In this document: in pieces, positions 42,187-54,719 of the stretch | Numbering within the stretch: the first letter of the stretch is position 1 | How the letters are laid out: each line of letters begins with the position of its first letter | Source of the DNA: Macrolepiota albuminosa | Lineage: Eukaryota > Basidiomycota > Agaricomycetes > Agaricales > Agaricaceae | Assembly (NCBI GenBank): GCA_027475525.1 | Contig: JAMWFC010000051.1 | Span: forward strand, 819,205 to 883,204 | DNA: 64,000 nt | Direction: 5' to 3' | Translations under genes and position numbers: made by a program | Notes under the pieces: generated by a model | What the model was told of the DNA's origin: nothing | The model's database searches: none | What the model saw: only the letters and a program-made list of their open reading frames with translations

Positions 42187-45100
42187 ATGTCTGGTATTGT
42201 GGATGGTGTACGACACCATCTCGGGACTATAGAAGAGTGCGTTGAGTCGCCACGTTTCTTTCCGGTCCGACTAACGCCGTCTAGGCTTGGACAGTCAAAT
42301 GCTCAGCTGGTAGCATTGGGTGGTTCAGATGGGACGGGAGGTGCATCGCTCAAAAGTGATCTGACAGGGCCCCAATCAGAACACGATGAAGACGACGAAG
42401 AGGAATTCGTCTATCCTAGCCCTCCTGCTTTCGAGGCCGGAGAAGTTGAAACTCGAGAGGAAACGCCACAGACTCTGCAAGATGTACAGCAGGGTGTACG
42501 AGAAAGTGTCCAAGAAAACATTCCGCGACCACCCCAGCCTCCATCTCCAGCACAACTGGAATCTCTTCACGCTGCCTCAACCTGTGGAGACTTGCCGCTA
42601 TTGAAACAAATATTTCAAAATGCCCTGAGGAACGGCGAAGTTGAGCCATTTAGCCTTGCAAATAGCGCATCCTCTCGTACTGGTTTCACGGCTTTACATG
42701 CTGCAGCGAGTCGAGGGTATCTAGAGATAGTGGCCTGGCGTCAGTCTAACCACTCATTCGTTGGATGCTATCCTGATGTTATACTAGTGATAGAGGATTG
42801 TGGGGCAATGCCAGATTTGGAGGACAGAGAGGGAGAGGTCTGTTTCTTGATCCTGCTTCGTTCTTTTCCGTTAATTATATACAGACTGCACTCCACAAAG
42901 CTGCTCTGAATGGGCACCTCTCAGTCATCCAGTATCTTCTCCCAAACAAAGCAGATGTACATGCCCGTGATGCTGACGGATGGACGGCCTTACATAACGC
43001 TTGTTCTAAGGTCCATTGCTTTCGTTTAAAGGATATCGCCGTTCCTTATTTGCAATACAGGGATACCTCGGTATTGTAAGATGGTTATGCGAGACGGGAG
43101 GTGCAACGTCTCTGTCCGATGGTGTGAGAGGAGTCGATATAAGAAGCAAGGATGGTTGGACACCCTTGAGTAAGATTTACAGTGTTATTTTTGTCATTTC
43201 GTTGCTATTTACATGAGTATCAATAGTGAATGCGGCTTCCAAGGGTCATCTGCCTGTCGTTCTATATCTTCTTTGGAAGCAGAAGGCGAATGCGCTGGTA
43301 AGGAATAAATGGGGCGAGACTGCGTATGACGCAGCAGCAGCCGTATTTGAAGTTTGGATATGTGAAGTATGTCGTCTTTGATCAAGGCACGCATGTTGTC
43401 CTTATCAGTCACAACTTCCAGATGCTCCAACAAGCAGAGGGCGAGGAATGGCGTGGTTCCGCAGTCCCTTACAACCCTCTCGCTGTGCATACAACAGTAC
43501 CACTCATTGTGTACGAGAACCAAAGGCTTGATACACGTCTGAAAACTCTAGCTGTATCAGGTGGTCGTCCTAAGTTCTCTGCTTCTGGTCTTGGTATACA
43601 TGGTCGCCGTGCGCCTTTTGAACTCAAGCTTCCAACGGTAGACATTGAAACCGGAGTCCGAGAAGTGGCGGCTTGGCGTAGCGACGTCCAATTACCACTG
43701 CGAGTCACACCATGGGCTCTGCCAAAACCTGAACCCCAGGATAAGACGCATGATGGTGCTGAAAGGAGCCATTTCTGGTTGTATGTGGATCGTTTTTCTC
43801 TCTTCCTCCTTCTGACTCTTGTTCAGGTCGGAGTGGACCCTAGATGTAACACATCCCGGCGTTGATGCAGAAGAAGGATGGCAATACGCTCATTTTTTCG
43901 ATGACCCCGACGATCAATGGACGGCCGACAAGTCACCACAACTCGATCGCATTTTGTCAGGATCGAATATTGTGGGAACTGGTTTTGGGGATTCATCAGG
44001 TAGAATTAGTTCCGGAAGTTCTCGGCCACCACAGACTTGGGTACGCCGCAGGCGCTGGGTACGCATAATGCGCCGTCGGCTTGACATCCCACCCCTTCCC
44101 TTCCTTGAACCCGATGGTTCCATGTATCATCTGGATGCTAATGGTTCCTTCATCCCATTCGTTGGAGATAGTTCAGACTGTAACGAAGGAGAGGGTCAGG
44201 AATTGGGCGCCATGTCTTCCACCTTTTTATCTTCCGCCCAAGATTATGTGTCACGCGCAAGGTATCTTGTCGGTAACCAATCTCAGTATACAGACAATAA
44301 TGGTACCCCACCGTCTGCTGTCGAAGTGCGTCGTGCAATTGCGAAGCTTGAACGCGCAACGATGGAGCTGAGGCAAGGTCTCCTTGGTGAGTCTTTTTAC
44401 GCTTCCCCGGTGGTAGGATGTATAACCGATGATATTGGGCGTAGCCGACGAAGATGCTGACCGTAAGACACAAGCTGAAGTTTTGTTGAATGCCTACAGT
44501 AGAGAATTAGAACGCAGACGGCTTGCTGCTGGTGCACAGGGTTTACTGTTATCAAGAGTTGGTATGTGTTGGATGACTACTATGATGATTTGATTAACTG
44601 ACCACATCATCAGATGATGCACTCGAACAGGAGGAGGAGGATGACGACGACGACGACGACGAATTCCATTACCCAGGTGCTATCTCGGAAACCCCTCGCT
44701 CCGTGTCAAGATCATCGAGTTCGGCAGACTTTTATAATAGACCTTCAGCGTCTCGAGCACCTACCGATCTGACACCTCAATTGTCTCAAGCCCCTGATTT
44801 CCGCGTTCCCACTCGGGAAGCGCCTCAAAAGGTTATCGCGTCACGTTTGACGACGCCGACTCCACACCAGCTCGATCCCCAATGGGAGAGGGACGAAGCG
44901 GCTAGCGATTGTAGAGGTTGCCAACGACGTTTTACTTTTCTGCTCCGCAGAGTGAGTCCTATCAGTCTTTTATTCTTCAATTTGGAGACTGACTATCGCT
45001 CCCTTCAGCACGTAGGCATCCTGCATCTTCATGTTTACTTCAATGTTCATGGTTTCTAGCACTGTCGTAAATGCGGTCGTATCTTTTGCGACCGTTGCTC

Positions 45101-45833
45101 CTCCCATAGGGTGTTGTTAGACCCATCTGATATCATTCATGATCCTGCAATTCCGGAAACACAAGCATCGGCGAGTTTGCAACGGGTGTGTCAGAACTGT
45201 TTCGAGCAGGCAAATGAAGGCGTTCCCAGCAGATTGATTAGTGGACGAGATACATCTATGGAACGGATATTCGTAGACCAGGCCCGTCTCTCTATTCCTG
45301 GACAATTGACTCGCAGACAATCAAGTTCTCAGTTGAGCGATCTTGCAGAGTGCGTTTGATTTTAGATTGGAATAATCAGAACTCATTGACACATACTAGG
45401 TGTCCAGTCTGCAATCAAAACCTTGATGAATTTGGCTCTGCTGAAGAACAAGAGTTTCATGTTAGAGCGTGTCTTGAAGGAGGTTCAGGGACACCACAAG
45501 CCGCCAAATATCTAGTCTACAACCTTCCAGCAGGAAGCGCCCTGTTGGGCGAAGAGTGTACGGCTCGATTTTCTCATGGATTGCTGCCCGCTAATATTCC
45601 TTTAGGCGTTATCTGCCTGGAAGAATTTATAAAAGGTAATGAAAGTCTTCTATCACAGGAATGGTCATCAATCATACCTCTAGGTTCGACTGTCGCTCGG
45701 TTGAGCTGCTTCTGCAGTTTCCACAATAGTAGGTCGATCCACTATCCCATTTCCATATCCTGATCTACTCCATCCAGCGTGCCTTTCGTCATGGCTACAA
45801 CGTGGAAAAAGCTGTCCCGTTCATACCCGTTGA
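42187..45833 (+). CDS. Ankyrin-DysF-FYVE-RING protein, probable endosomal ubiquitin ligase
   Basis: Multi-domain protein of roughly 1000 residues. ATG at 42187; an acidic Pro-rich N-terminus. Ankyrin repeats follow across several exons (GFTALHAAASRGYLEIV, TALHKAALNGHLSVIQYLL, DGWTALHNACSK, NAASKGHLPVVLYLLW). About 43,400-44,450 holds a peroxin/dysferlin-type region (SEWTLDVTHPGVDAEEGWQY, VRRRRWVRIMRRRLD). FYVE comes next: CRGCQRRFTFLLRR joined over an intron to HCRKCGRIFCDRCSSH, whose R(R/K)HHCR-like signature predicts PtdIns3P binding, ending with RVCQNCFEQA. Then CPVCNQNLDEF, and a C-terminal RING assembled from small exons: EEC plus VICLEEFIKG, VARLSCFCSFH, CLSSWLQRGKSCPVH, ending with TGA at 45831-45833. 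FYVE plus RING resembles Pib1-type E3 ligases; the ankyrin and DysF parts are additional. Confidence 0.75.
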
Positions 45834-45927
45834 TAACACGAATAGTTTTGTGAAGTGACTTTTCAGGCTCGCCAAGGCCTTCTTGCATATACATAGTATT
45901 ACATTTCAATGGATGGGTATTAATTTA

Positions 45928-46967
45928 TCAGTCGCCATCGTCGCGTGGTTGGTAGAACGTGCTATAGGTTATTCTGCTTTCATCAATGCGGATGATATCT
46001 GATAGATCTTCAACGTCCGGATCAATAATATCCTGGCCTTTCCGGCCATCGTCCTGATCATCTTCAAACCACGAGGCAGGGTCGTCCTCGTCGCTGTCAT
46101 CGTCATCGTCATCATCCTCCATATCAGATTCCGTCGGTTTATGATTCCTAAGATATCAAGTCAGACACGGGGAAAAGCAAGTTTTATATGGATATCCTTA
46201 CATGAAAGCCCATATCCGCGCCTCTCTTTCTTGTCTTGTTAAAACTTCTCCCTTTGACGGAATGCCGAGACGTCGTTTCTTTTCTGCAATTCGTTCAATC
46301 CTCTCTTTTTCACGTAAATGCGCCTGTTGTTCAAGGTTCATGGCTTCTTGGAGAGTGAGTGTGCCAGCCATTGCATCCCCATATGCAGGAGCCTGTATAA
46401 AGAAAGGCTAGATCCCTAAACCTTGGAATATATACACCACGACCAACGTACAAATCTAGACAGGGCTTTGCGTTTCGCTTCGATCGCACGACTCAGAGGC
46501 TGTTCTGGTGATGAATCGACAGCCATATCTCCTTCGCCTTTGATTCTTGTATTCTTGAGTGCGGAATTGATACTCTCCATACCATCTAGTTCGACTAAAC
46601 GGGCTTCAATTTGCGCTTGTTCTGATGAAACACGATTGACATATGTAGAAGTAGATGCACCCCTGTCCTCAAGAGACATGATAATCAGCTCCATAATGAG
46701 CAGAATGCGGAGTACGTACGGCGATGACAAAATCCTGGTATTGAGTGCGTATAAGTCTTGCAGCTCACGCAAGGTCATTTCGTCAATCTTCTTCTTCGGT
46801 TTCGGAGCTGGTCGAAAGCCAACAGGTATTGATTTCTTGCGACCCGGTTTTAGAGATGCCGGAGACAATGGTACATAGAGGCCGTTCATGATTCTCAAAT
46901 CTGGGGATGGGCTGTGAGGCAACACCTGCAGGCGGCGTGCCAATTTATGCTCGAAACAAACTGCCAT
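45928..46967 (-). CDS. Unrecognised protein with coiled coil and acidic tail
   Basis: ATG at 46967 (MAVCFEHKLARRLQVLPHSP). A basic segment SLKPGRKKSIPVGFRPAPKP is followed by MTLRELQDLYALNTRILSS. After an intron comes STYVNRVSSEQAQIEARLVE and SRAIEAKRKALSRF. A charged helix follows in the next exon (LEQQAHLREKERIERIAEKK, GEVLTRQEREARIWAFMNHK), and then a tail dominated by Asp/Glu (a D-run followed by DEDDPASWFEDDQDD), ending at TGA 45928-45930. Basic front, coiled middle and acidic tail suggest a nuclear, perhaps chromatin- or RNP-associated protein, but I cannot assign a family. It converges with the ankyrin-FYVE-RING gene, 94 bp between stops. Confidence 0.6.
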
Positions 46968-47139
46968 ATTAGGTAAGTCAGGTAAGGTGCCTAATTCGGT
47001 TACTTCAGGATTCGTATCGATTCTCAGAATTGACTACAGCTAACTAGCCACGCGTATACATAAAAGACCGCTCAAATCAAAGGCAGTACACTAGGTCATC
47101 CTTGCAACAGACACCTTTGAAAACCCCCCAGTGACTAAC

Positions 47140-48261
47140 TTACATGAACATGTCACGCTGAATGGAATGTACATTGAATAGAAGCGGTCATATGAAACGT
47201 AATGAACATACCATTCCAGGAGGCATAAACTCATCGTTATCAGGCTCTCCGGCGGCAGGACCTCTTGGGACACCTCCACCTCGTCCAGAACCAAATCCTC
47301 TTCGAACAGGCCCGGGTGTTATGGGATCAAATCGTGCACCTGGTGGTGCACCCATTGGTGGAAGAAAACCATCTCCACCCCAAGGTCCTTGATCACCAAA
47401 AGGACGACGGCCCCTTCCAGGATTGAAAATCGGATGTTCTGGGCCAACGAACATCCCATCACCACCATTGTCAGGGAAAAGAGGGGGTGGCACGAAAGGA
47501 TTCACTGAGAAGGGGTCCAAATCGCGGCGTCCAACAGATAAAGGGTTTTCGGGCACATTAAAAGGCGGCTGATAGGGTGCATAAGGAGGTGTGGCAGGGT
47601 GAGGACGAGCAGGCGGTGGGTTTTGTGCCCGCGAGGGATTGGATCCCTGAACATTTGTAGAGCTTGTAACCTCTTCCTCAGTATATCCTTCTTTTTGAAG
47701 TCCGGGAATCAGCTTTTGGAGAATTTTCAACTTAATCTGAACAGTCAAGTCGCCAACGCGATTCGATGAGATGAAGCCATGCACAAGCGGTTTTCTATCT
47801 GAGTCAGTCTCAAAATTGTGCGGAAAGAACGACGGAGAGACAAAATCATTTGTAGGTAGATCGAGTGAGGCAACTTTGTCGCTCTACGCTCATAATTAGT
47901 ACCTCATACTCGCGTATATACGCATGTTACCTACTTCAATAGCAATAGCATTGATGAGTGTCCGTCCGCCCAATTTAGAGACTTTCAGAACAAACTCAAG
48001 ACTACTCTGATCATGCCTGTATCTGAACGTGTAATAGCCTGGCCCGTTTTTATTCCAACCCTCTGGAAGAATATTATTTTCTATTACAGCCAAAGATGAG
48101 CTCTCATCAATGCCAATAAGGCGAAAGGCAACGGCAGAAAATATCGTGTGAAGGAGAGAAGCAATAGCATCATGTGGGGAGACTAGCGTCTTAGAAGAAA
48201 TAGGAAGTAGAGTAGGAAGCAAAGAAACCAAGGCTGCAGGATCAAGGATGTCAGTCATCAT
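47140..48261 (-). CDS. PI31-like proteasome regulator
   Basis: PSMF1/PI31 family, which binds the 20S core and Fbxo7-type F-box proteins. ATG at 48261. The FP domain carries DAIASLLHTIFSAVAFRLIG, LPEGWNKNGPGYYTFRYRHD and FVLKVSKLGGRTLINAIAIE, split by an intron from SLDLPTNDFVSPSFFPHNFE and QIKLKILQKLIPGLQKEGYT. The C-terminal half is Pro/Gly-rich (RRDLDPFSVNPFVPPPLF, RGRRPFGDQGPWGGDGF), ending with DNDEFMPPG and, after an intron, DMFM then TAA at 47140-47142. This tail of Pro-rich sequence closing in an Asp-x-hydrophobic-hydrophobic end is as in PI31. Its start is divergent from PRP5, 127 bp apart, suggesting a shared promoter. Confidence 0.85.
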
Positions 48262-48388
48262 ACTGGTGCACAGTCAAGCTAGTCAAGGGCAGAGTGATGG
48301 TCGGTGACCAATCACTCAGAGGTCAATGGCATGCAAAGCAAATGAAGACAAACAACCATTTCTCCTCCTTTTCCTCTTTCTAAACACG

Positions 48389-51300
48389 ATGGCCCGGAGG
48401 GACAGATCGTATTCCCCAGAGACTTCTAATAAACGGGTAAGACCATCTCACCGCTCTTCACCCCGGTCTCCGTCGCCGACGAGGCGCAATACCCAAAGGC
48501 CTAGCAATAGAGCACGCCACGATGACAGGGACCGCGACAGAGATTGGGACCGGAGGGAGAGAGACCGCTATTACGACGACAAGTATCGTGATGATAGACG
48601 GAGGGACTCTTACCGTGACTATTCTCGAGATGACAGGAGGGATGATAGACGAGATGACCGTCGGCGTTCCCGGTCGCGCGACCGCAGACCTCCAACTCCT
48701 TCTCGTGTCAAAACCCCAGCAGAAGCCGTTCAAACCCCTCCTCCAGAGGACGAAAAAATGAAAGCGAAAAGGGCCAAGCTTGAGGCTTGGAAGAAGGAGC
48801 GAGAAGCCAAAAAAGCTTTGGATGAAGCTAAGGTCAAAGCTATGGCCCTCGCTGGTAAATCTGTACCAGGTCCGTTCTCTTGCTCTGAATTCATATACAT
48901 GATTTCACAACACTTGATCAACTATTTCCACAGTTCCCCCTACGTCATCTGCCAAACCGACTGGACACCTCAATCGCGTCGCTCTTGGTGGCCTTGGTTT
49001 GAAAGGCCTGCCCGTAAAACCTGAATTTTCCAACAATGCGAAACTAGCTGCAGCCTCCCTTGATGACTCTGTAGAAACGAAGCGTAAATTGGAGACCTTA
49101 GGCGAGATGCCGGCTGTTGATATGACCATGACCGAGGGAGAAGCAGGTGTTGGGGATCTAGAAGTTGATGATGATGATGAGGAGGCAAATCGAATGGATC
49201 AGGCACGAAAAGCAAAAGCCAAAGACGATATGGATGTTGATGAGGAAGATGAAGTTGACCCATTAGATGCTTTCATGAGTGGTGTTAAGGAAGAAGTGAC
49301 TAAGGTGGACCTGGAGGACATGATGAAATTGGGCGTGTCAGGCGGTCGGTCGCGCATACGATTAGACGAGCGGGCAACGGAAGAAGGGATGGAAGATGAA
49401 GTAGAACCTGAGGTTACCGATGAGCTTGATGCTACAGACCTTAACCCGGAGGATATCCTGGCTCTTGCAGCCAAAAAGGCAAAAAAGAAGGAAATGGCGA
49501 CTGTTGATCATTCTCGTGTCAAGTACGAACCCTTCCGCAAGGAATTTTATGTTCCACCTCCTGACATTGCCGCGATGTCGGAGGAGGAGGCTGATCTTCT
49601 TCGCCTTGAACTGGATGGCATCAAGATCCGTGGTGTCGATTGTCCAAAGCCAGTCACAAAATGGAGCCATTACGGACTCCCTGCTAGTTGGTACTTCAAT
49701 TTTCTTCCGGTGTCGATTGTCCAAAGCCAGTCACAAAATGGAGCCATTACGGACTCCCTGCTAGTTGGTACTTCAATTTTCTTCCACGTAAGACTTGCCG
49801 CTTATTGATTTCTCTTTTCAGCTTGGACGTCATCAAGCGCCTCAACTATGTTGCTCCAACGTCAATTCAAGCTCAGGCAATCCCAGCCATCATGTCCGGT
49901 CGTGACGTTATTGGTGTCGCTAAGACGGGATCTGGAAAGACAATTGCATTTCTACTGCCTCTTTTCCGCCATATCAAGGACCAACGCCCCTTGGAACAGA
50001 TGGAAGGACCTATTGCTCTCGTCATGACCCCAACCCGCGAACTGGCCGTCCAAATTCACAGGGAATGCAAACCATTTCTAAAGGTTATGAATCTCAGAGT
50101 GCGGCTGCCTTTTGTCTGTATTTCGTCCAAATTCACAGGGAATGCAAACCATTTCTAAAGGTTATGAATCTCAGAGTGCGGCTGCCTTTTGTCTGTATTT
50201 TTTATTGTGACTTTTAACTTGCTTCGCAGGCTGTCTGTGCGTATGGAGGCTCTCCAATCAAAGATCAGATCGCAGAATTAAAAAAGGGCGCAGAAATCAT
50301 CGTTTGTACTCCCGGCCGAATGATTGACCTTCTGACCGCCAATTCTGGCCGTGTAACCAACCTCAAACGTGTGACTTACGTCGTCCTTGACGAAGCAGAT
50401 CGTATGTTCGATATGGGTTTTGAACCTCAAGTCATGAAAATCATCAACAACGTCAGACCCGACCGACAGACGGTTCTATTTTCCGCTACGTTTCCCAAGC
50501 AAATGGATTCTTTGGCTCGGAAGATTCTGCGCAAGCCGTTGGAAATTACAGTGGGCGGTCGTTCAGTCGTTGCTGCGGAAATCGAACAGATTGTCGAAGT
50601 ACGCGTGGAAGATACCAAGTTCAATCGCCTGCTTGAAATTCTTGGCCAAATGTATAACGAAGACCCAGAGTGCAGGACCCTCGTCTTTGTAGATAGGCAA
50701 GAAGCTGCTGACAACCTGCTTCGCGAACTCATGAGGAAGGGATATCTTTGTATGTCATTACATGGCGGGAAGGACCAAGTCGATAGGGATTCGACCATCG
50801 CAGACTTCAAGTCTGGCGTTGTTCCGATTGTGATCGCGACCTCCGTTGCTGCACGTGGCTTGGATGTCAAACAGCTGAAGCTTGTTATCAACTACGATGC
50901 CCCAAACCACATGGAGGACTATGTCCATCGTGCCGGACGAACAGGTCGGGCAGGTAACAAAGGGACTTGTGTTACGTTTATCACGCCTGAGCAAGAGAGG
51001 TATTCTGTTGACCTATACCGTGCCTTAACAGCAAGTAACGCAACAATTCCTAAGGAACTTGAAGATTTGGCTAATGGTTGGTTTCTCTACAATCTTTAAA
51101 CGCTTGTAGAAGTAACGCGTTCTGTTTAGGTTTCCTTGACAAAGTCAAATCAGGCAAGGCTCAAGCCGCGGGTTCTGGATTTGGAGGAAAAGGCCTTGAC
51201 AGACTCGACAAAGAGCGAGACGCGAAGGAGAGAGCGGAGCGCAAGGCGTATGGCGAACCTGACACAGAAGAGAAAGTTCCGGCCTCGGAGGAGGGCACTG

Positions 51301-52203
51301 CAAAAGCTACCGCATCGAGCTCAGACGATATGACCTTCGGCAACTTCAAGGTAGAAATAAGGCGTGGACCTGCCCCCGACTCTTCAAAAGGCATCTTCGG
51401 TGTTGGCAGTGCAGTTGCTGCCGCTCGTCGTCTTGCCCATGCTAAAGAAGAGGAGAAGCTTCAAATACAGTTGCGTGAGGCAGAGGCAGCTGTGGCTCGT
51501 GCCGGCCCAGACACGCCGGCCCACAAACAGGCATTGAGCGTAGTAGCTTGCGTGAGGCAGAGGCAGCTGTGGCTCGTGCCGGCCCAGACACGCCGGCCCA
51601 CAAACAGGCATTGAGCGTAGTAGCAAGATCAACGCGCAAATGAGGGTTGCCAAACTAGTTCTGCAGTCTCAACTCCAGGCTGCGGAAGACCCTAATATGC
51701 TCAAGAAGGCAAATCAGGACTCTACCGACTTCCATGCCATCATTCCTATCAACGATTACCCTCAGAAGGCACGTTGGCGCGTTACCAACAAAGAAACTAT
51801 GGTTCAGGTAAATACTTCTCGACCGTTTTTGAGTGTCATGTTCATAGCGCCTATAGCTCATTGATATGACTGGCGCATCAGTTACCAACAAAGGTACAAT
51901 TTTTGTGCCGTGTGAATAGAGTTGGTTACTCACTTTATTCTCCTCAGGTATCTACTACGAGTCTGGAAAGGAACCTCCCCTTGAAGGACCTCCAAAACTT
52001 CATCTTCTTGTTGAGTCTAATGAAGAGTACCGCGTACGTTGTTATCCTTTCGGATGGTCGATTTGTAACTTACAACTATGCGTCCATAGGTTGAACAAGC
52101 GGTTCGTGAAATTAAAAGGCTTCTCATTGAGGCTTCAGCTGCTGCTCTGCAAGCTGAAATGCGTAATCCGACAGCAACATCAGGTAGATATAGTGTTCTA
52201 TAA
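48389..52203 (+). CDS. prp5: PRP5/DDX46-like DEAD-box RNA helicase
   Basis: DEAD-box ATPase that proofreads U2 snRNP binding at the branch site. ATG at 48389; an RD/RS-rich N-terminus, then [10 protein letters not shown], an acidic linker and [20 protein letters not shown] (family-specific). [12 protein letters not shown] is followed after an intron by [20 protein letters not shown] (Q motif), AKTGSGKT (I), TPTRELA (Ia), TPGRMID (Ib), [13 protein letters not shown] (II), FSATFPKQ (III), [21 protein letters not shown] (V) and [10 protein letters not shown] (VI). A C-terminal Ala/Glu-rich region and a KH-like end ([20 protein letters not shown]) reach TAA at 52201-52203. Three 77-bp duplications lie inside. 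Those at 49632-49785 and 50047-50200 cover exon ends plus intron starts and could be spliced out. The one at 51471-51624 is wholly coding and shifts the frame. Confidence 0.92.
49632..49785. repeat. 77-bp tandem duplication no. 11 (in PRP5)
   Basis: Copies 49632-49708 and 49709-49785, exact and adjacent; exon end plus start of intron. Confidence 0.97.
50047..50200. repeat. 77-bp tandem duplication no. 12 (in PRP5)
   Basis: Copies 50047-50123 and 50124-50200, exact and adjacent; exon end plus start of intron. Confidence 0.97.
51471..51624. repeat. 77-bp tandem duplication no. 13 (in PRP5)
   Basis: Copies 51471-51547 and 51548-51624, exact and adjacent; fully coding, shifts the frame. Confidence 0.97.
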
Positions 52204-52351
52204 TTCACACCCTCATGCCTTGCAATGTACTTATACCGACTTACATCCATCACTTATTTCGTGTTTTGGTAACCCTAATGTATGCTTTGATGGTCAAGGG
52301 AGACAATCAGGTGACGTTTTTTGAAACATACATACATCTAGTAAAGAATTG

Positions 52352-54530
52352 TCACCGAGTGAGACCCAAGGTTCTTCCGCTACTCTTTTGGACGGATGAT
52401 GGCAAGGTATGGCCATTGTCCTTCACTCTCTGCTCTACCTCTGTTATTTTGCTTTCGACGTCGCATACTGCGCTGTCTATCCATTGTAAACTTTCTAAGT
52501 GACTACTCAGAATTTGAGCGATCTGGGACATCGGGTCTTCTGCTGGGCTGGAGTCGATCGAAGGGAGCGAGAGGGCATTGACCGAATCGATCATTTGAGT
52601 CAATGAGCCCGAAAGATCGTCAAGGTGGGTGTGTAAGTCAGCGGCGAGCATATAACTTGAATAAAACACTCAATCAGCAACCCACAACCGGTCAAGCATA
52701 AGCTTACTTTTTGTCACGTTCTGTGTCGGCAGGGCCGGTATCAAGCGCCCTCATGCTCCCTTGGCTTCCGAGTATTTCTTGCGCGACTTTTTCATATGCA
52801 GCCAATGTGGATGCAAGTTCATTTTGTTGCTGTTCTATATGGTCAAGAGATTGGTCGATATCGTTTTGCTCTCGCTCAGCTGCTTCAACATGACTATACA
52901 GAGTATTCAACTGCGTAAAAGAAGAGATTGGTCGATATCGTTTTGCTCTCGCTCAGCTGCTTCAACATGACTATACAGAGTATTCAACTGCGTAAAAGAT
53001 TTTCAGGATATTTGAACGTGGGGGAAAATACAAATCTACGCACAGTGTTGCTGTTGTCGATGAGTGTGCGATCCCATACGGCTACCTCTGTGGCAAATTT
53101 GTTGAACTCTCGAACGTGAGTCTCAAGGTCTGAGGACCACTTGTTAACGATTTCTTCTATTGTCTTGCCTTTGAGTGTCGACGGAGGCGCCACAGCAACG
53201 GAAAGGCCTGTAGACGTCTGTCCACAGGAAGCTGAAAAGAAATTAAGAGTGAAGATATACAAGTGTAAGAAGTGACTAACTTGTTGTAGTTGTTGCGAGT
53301 GCTGCAGATGTGGGTCCAGAACCATCTTTCTTTTCTACTGGCTTTCCAAGAAATCCACCTAACGGAGTGGTGGATGTGGCTACATTGACAGTCAATGTTG
53401 TAAGATGCGTGCAAAACTAGGGCGTACCTGAAGCGTCTTTCGGATCGGCTGATTTGGCACCAAAAAGGCCTCCAGTTGTAGGTGCAGCCGGAATGGCTGT
53501 GACAAATACAGAAAATCAGGGATAAAACGGATATTACTGAAGGATAAAACTTACGTGCTGATGCACTATCTTTCTGTGGCTCGGGTGGCTTTGCAAAAAA
53601 ATCCTTCGCAGATGCAGTAGGAGTTGCTACAAATGGTCAAACAATGTGATAGACATTCTATGATACGACCTACGTATGGACAGCGCTGGAGTTGAAGCTG
53701 TCGTCGCCTGCGTCGCTGGAGATTTGGCCCCGAACAGACCACCGCCGAAGAGGTTGCTTGAAGCAGCAGTAGGTGCCGCAGTTGCAGTGGAGGATGCAGC
53801 ATCGGGCTTGGGAGGCTGGGAAAAGAAACTCCCCGCAGACGGGGCATTTGTCGTTGCAGTCGTTCCTATGCATGGAGTCAGTCGCTTTGGAACGCTTCAA
53901 AATGAAAATACCAAGTTCACCTGCCGACGTGCTTGGTTGGCCGAATGCTACATGTGAATCTTGAATACAAATAACGCGAAATCAAAGCAAAAGAACGGAC
54001 ACCCAGTTCCAGCAGGTTTTGCCATATTTGTGGCATTCGCGTCTGCAAGTTTGGACGATCCACCAAAGAGAGGATTCGTTGTCGTTACAGGAGTGGTAGA
54101 CGCAGGTGTAGCCGTGCTTGAAGCCCCGAAGACACCTGTAGATGTTGAACCTGTAGTTGTTGCGTTTGCCATTCCGAATGCACCAGTGCCAGAGGAAGTC
54201 GTTGAAGCAGGTGCTGGAGACTTGCTGCCAAAAATGTTCGCCGAGGCAGCTGGGGTTGCAGCGTTACTAGTTGATCCAAATAAACTTGTCGATGGCGGCG
54301 CAAATGTCCCCGTGGTTCCTGTAGGCGCTACTCCACCCTGACTTCCAGATGTACCTCCAGTTGCGGGTGTCGCAGCAGGGGCTCCAAACAAACCTCCACC
54401 AGTCGCAGGTTTGCCTGCAAGTTTTTGACTGTTGGACTATTGTTGAATCATGGCAGTGAGACTGCTTACCTCCGAAGAGACCAGTGCTGGATGACGAACC
54501 AGATGTGTTGTTTGTGCCGAAGGCGCTCAT
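52352..54530 (-). CDS. nsp1: Nucleoporin NSP1/NUP62-like
   Basis: Central-channel FG nucleoporin. ATG at 54530 (MSAFGTNNTSGSSSSTGLFG). Many FG-type units separated by Ser/Thr/Ala/Pro (GLFG, TSLFGSTS, NIFGSKS, GAFGMA, GVFGAS, NPLFGGSS) are spread over exons from 54530 to about 53450. The conserved Nsp1_C coiled-coil domain follows: PPSTLKGKTIEEIVNKWSSD, EFNKFATEVAVWDRTLI, EAAEREQNDIDQSLDHIEQQ, AYEKVAQEILG, ADLHTHLDDLSGSLTQMIDS, and VNALSLPSIDS. TGA at 52352-52354. A 77-bp duplication (52846-52999) brings an early stop; with one copy removed DIDQSL joins DHIEQQQNE. It converges with PRP5, 148 bp between stops. Confidence 0.9.
52846..52999. repeat. 77-bp tandem duplication no. 14 (in NSP1)
   Basis: Copies 52846-52922 and 52923-52999, exact and adjacent; unit spans an intron end and exon start. 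Confidence 0.97.
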
Positions 54531-54719
54531 GGCAGTCGGGAAATTAAGTGAGTCTGGCTTAGAAACAATCGCGTTGCCGCGTGCGCGTATGTTTGTGCGT
54601 TGTTTTGTTGCAGCCTATGCAATAGAATTCAGTTGACAACCAACAAGAGTTGGACTGATGCGTCATTTAGCAGCAATCCTTCTTGATGGGTGCTCTCGCT
54701 CCTCACACGACCTGACAAA

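Noticed and set aside
53676..54341. Plus-strand frames rich in Val/Ala opposite NSP1
   Set aside because: Antisense shadow of FG-repeat codons; the minus-strand protein explains the region fully.
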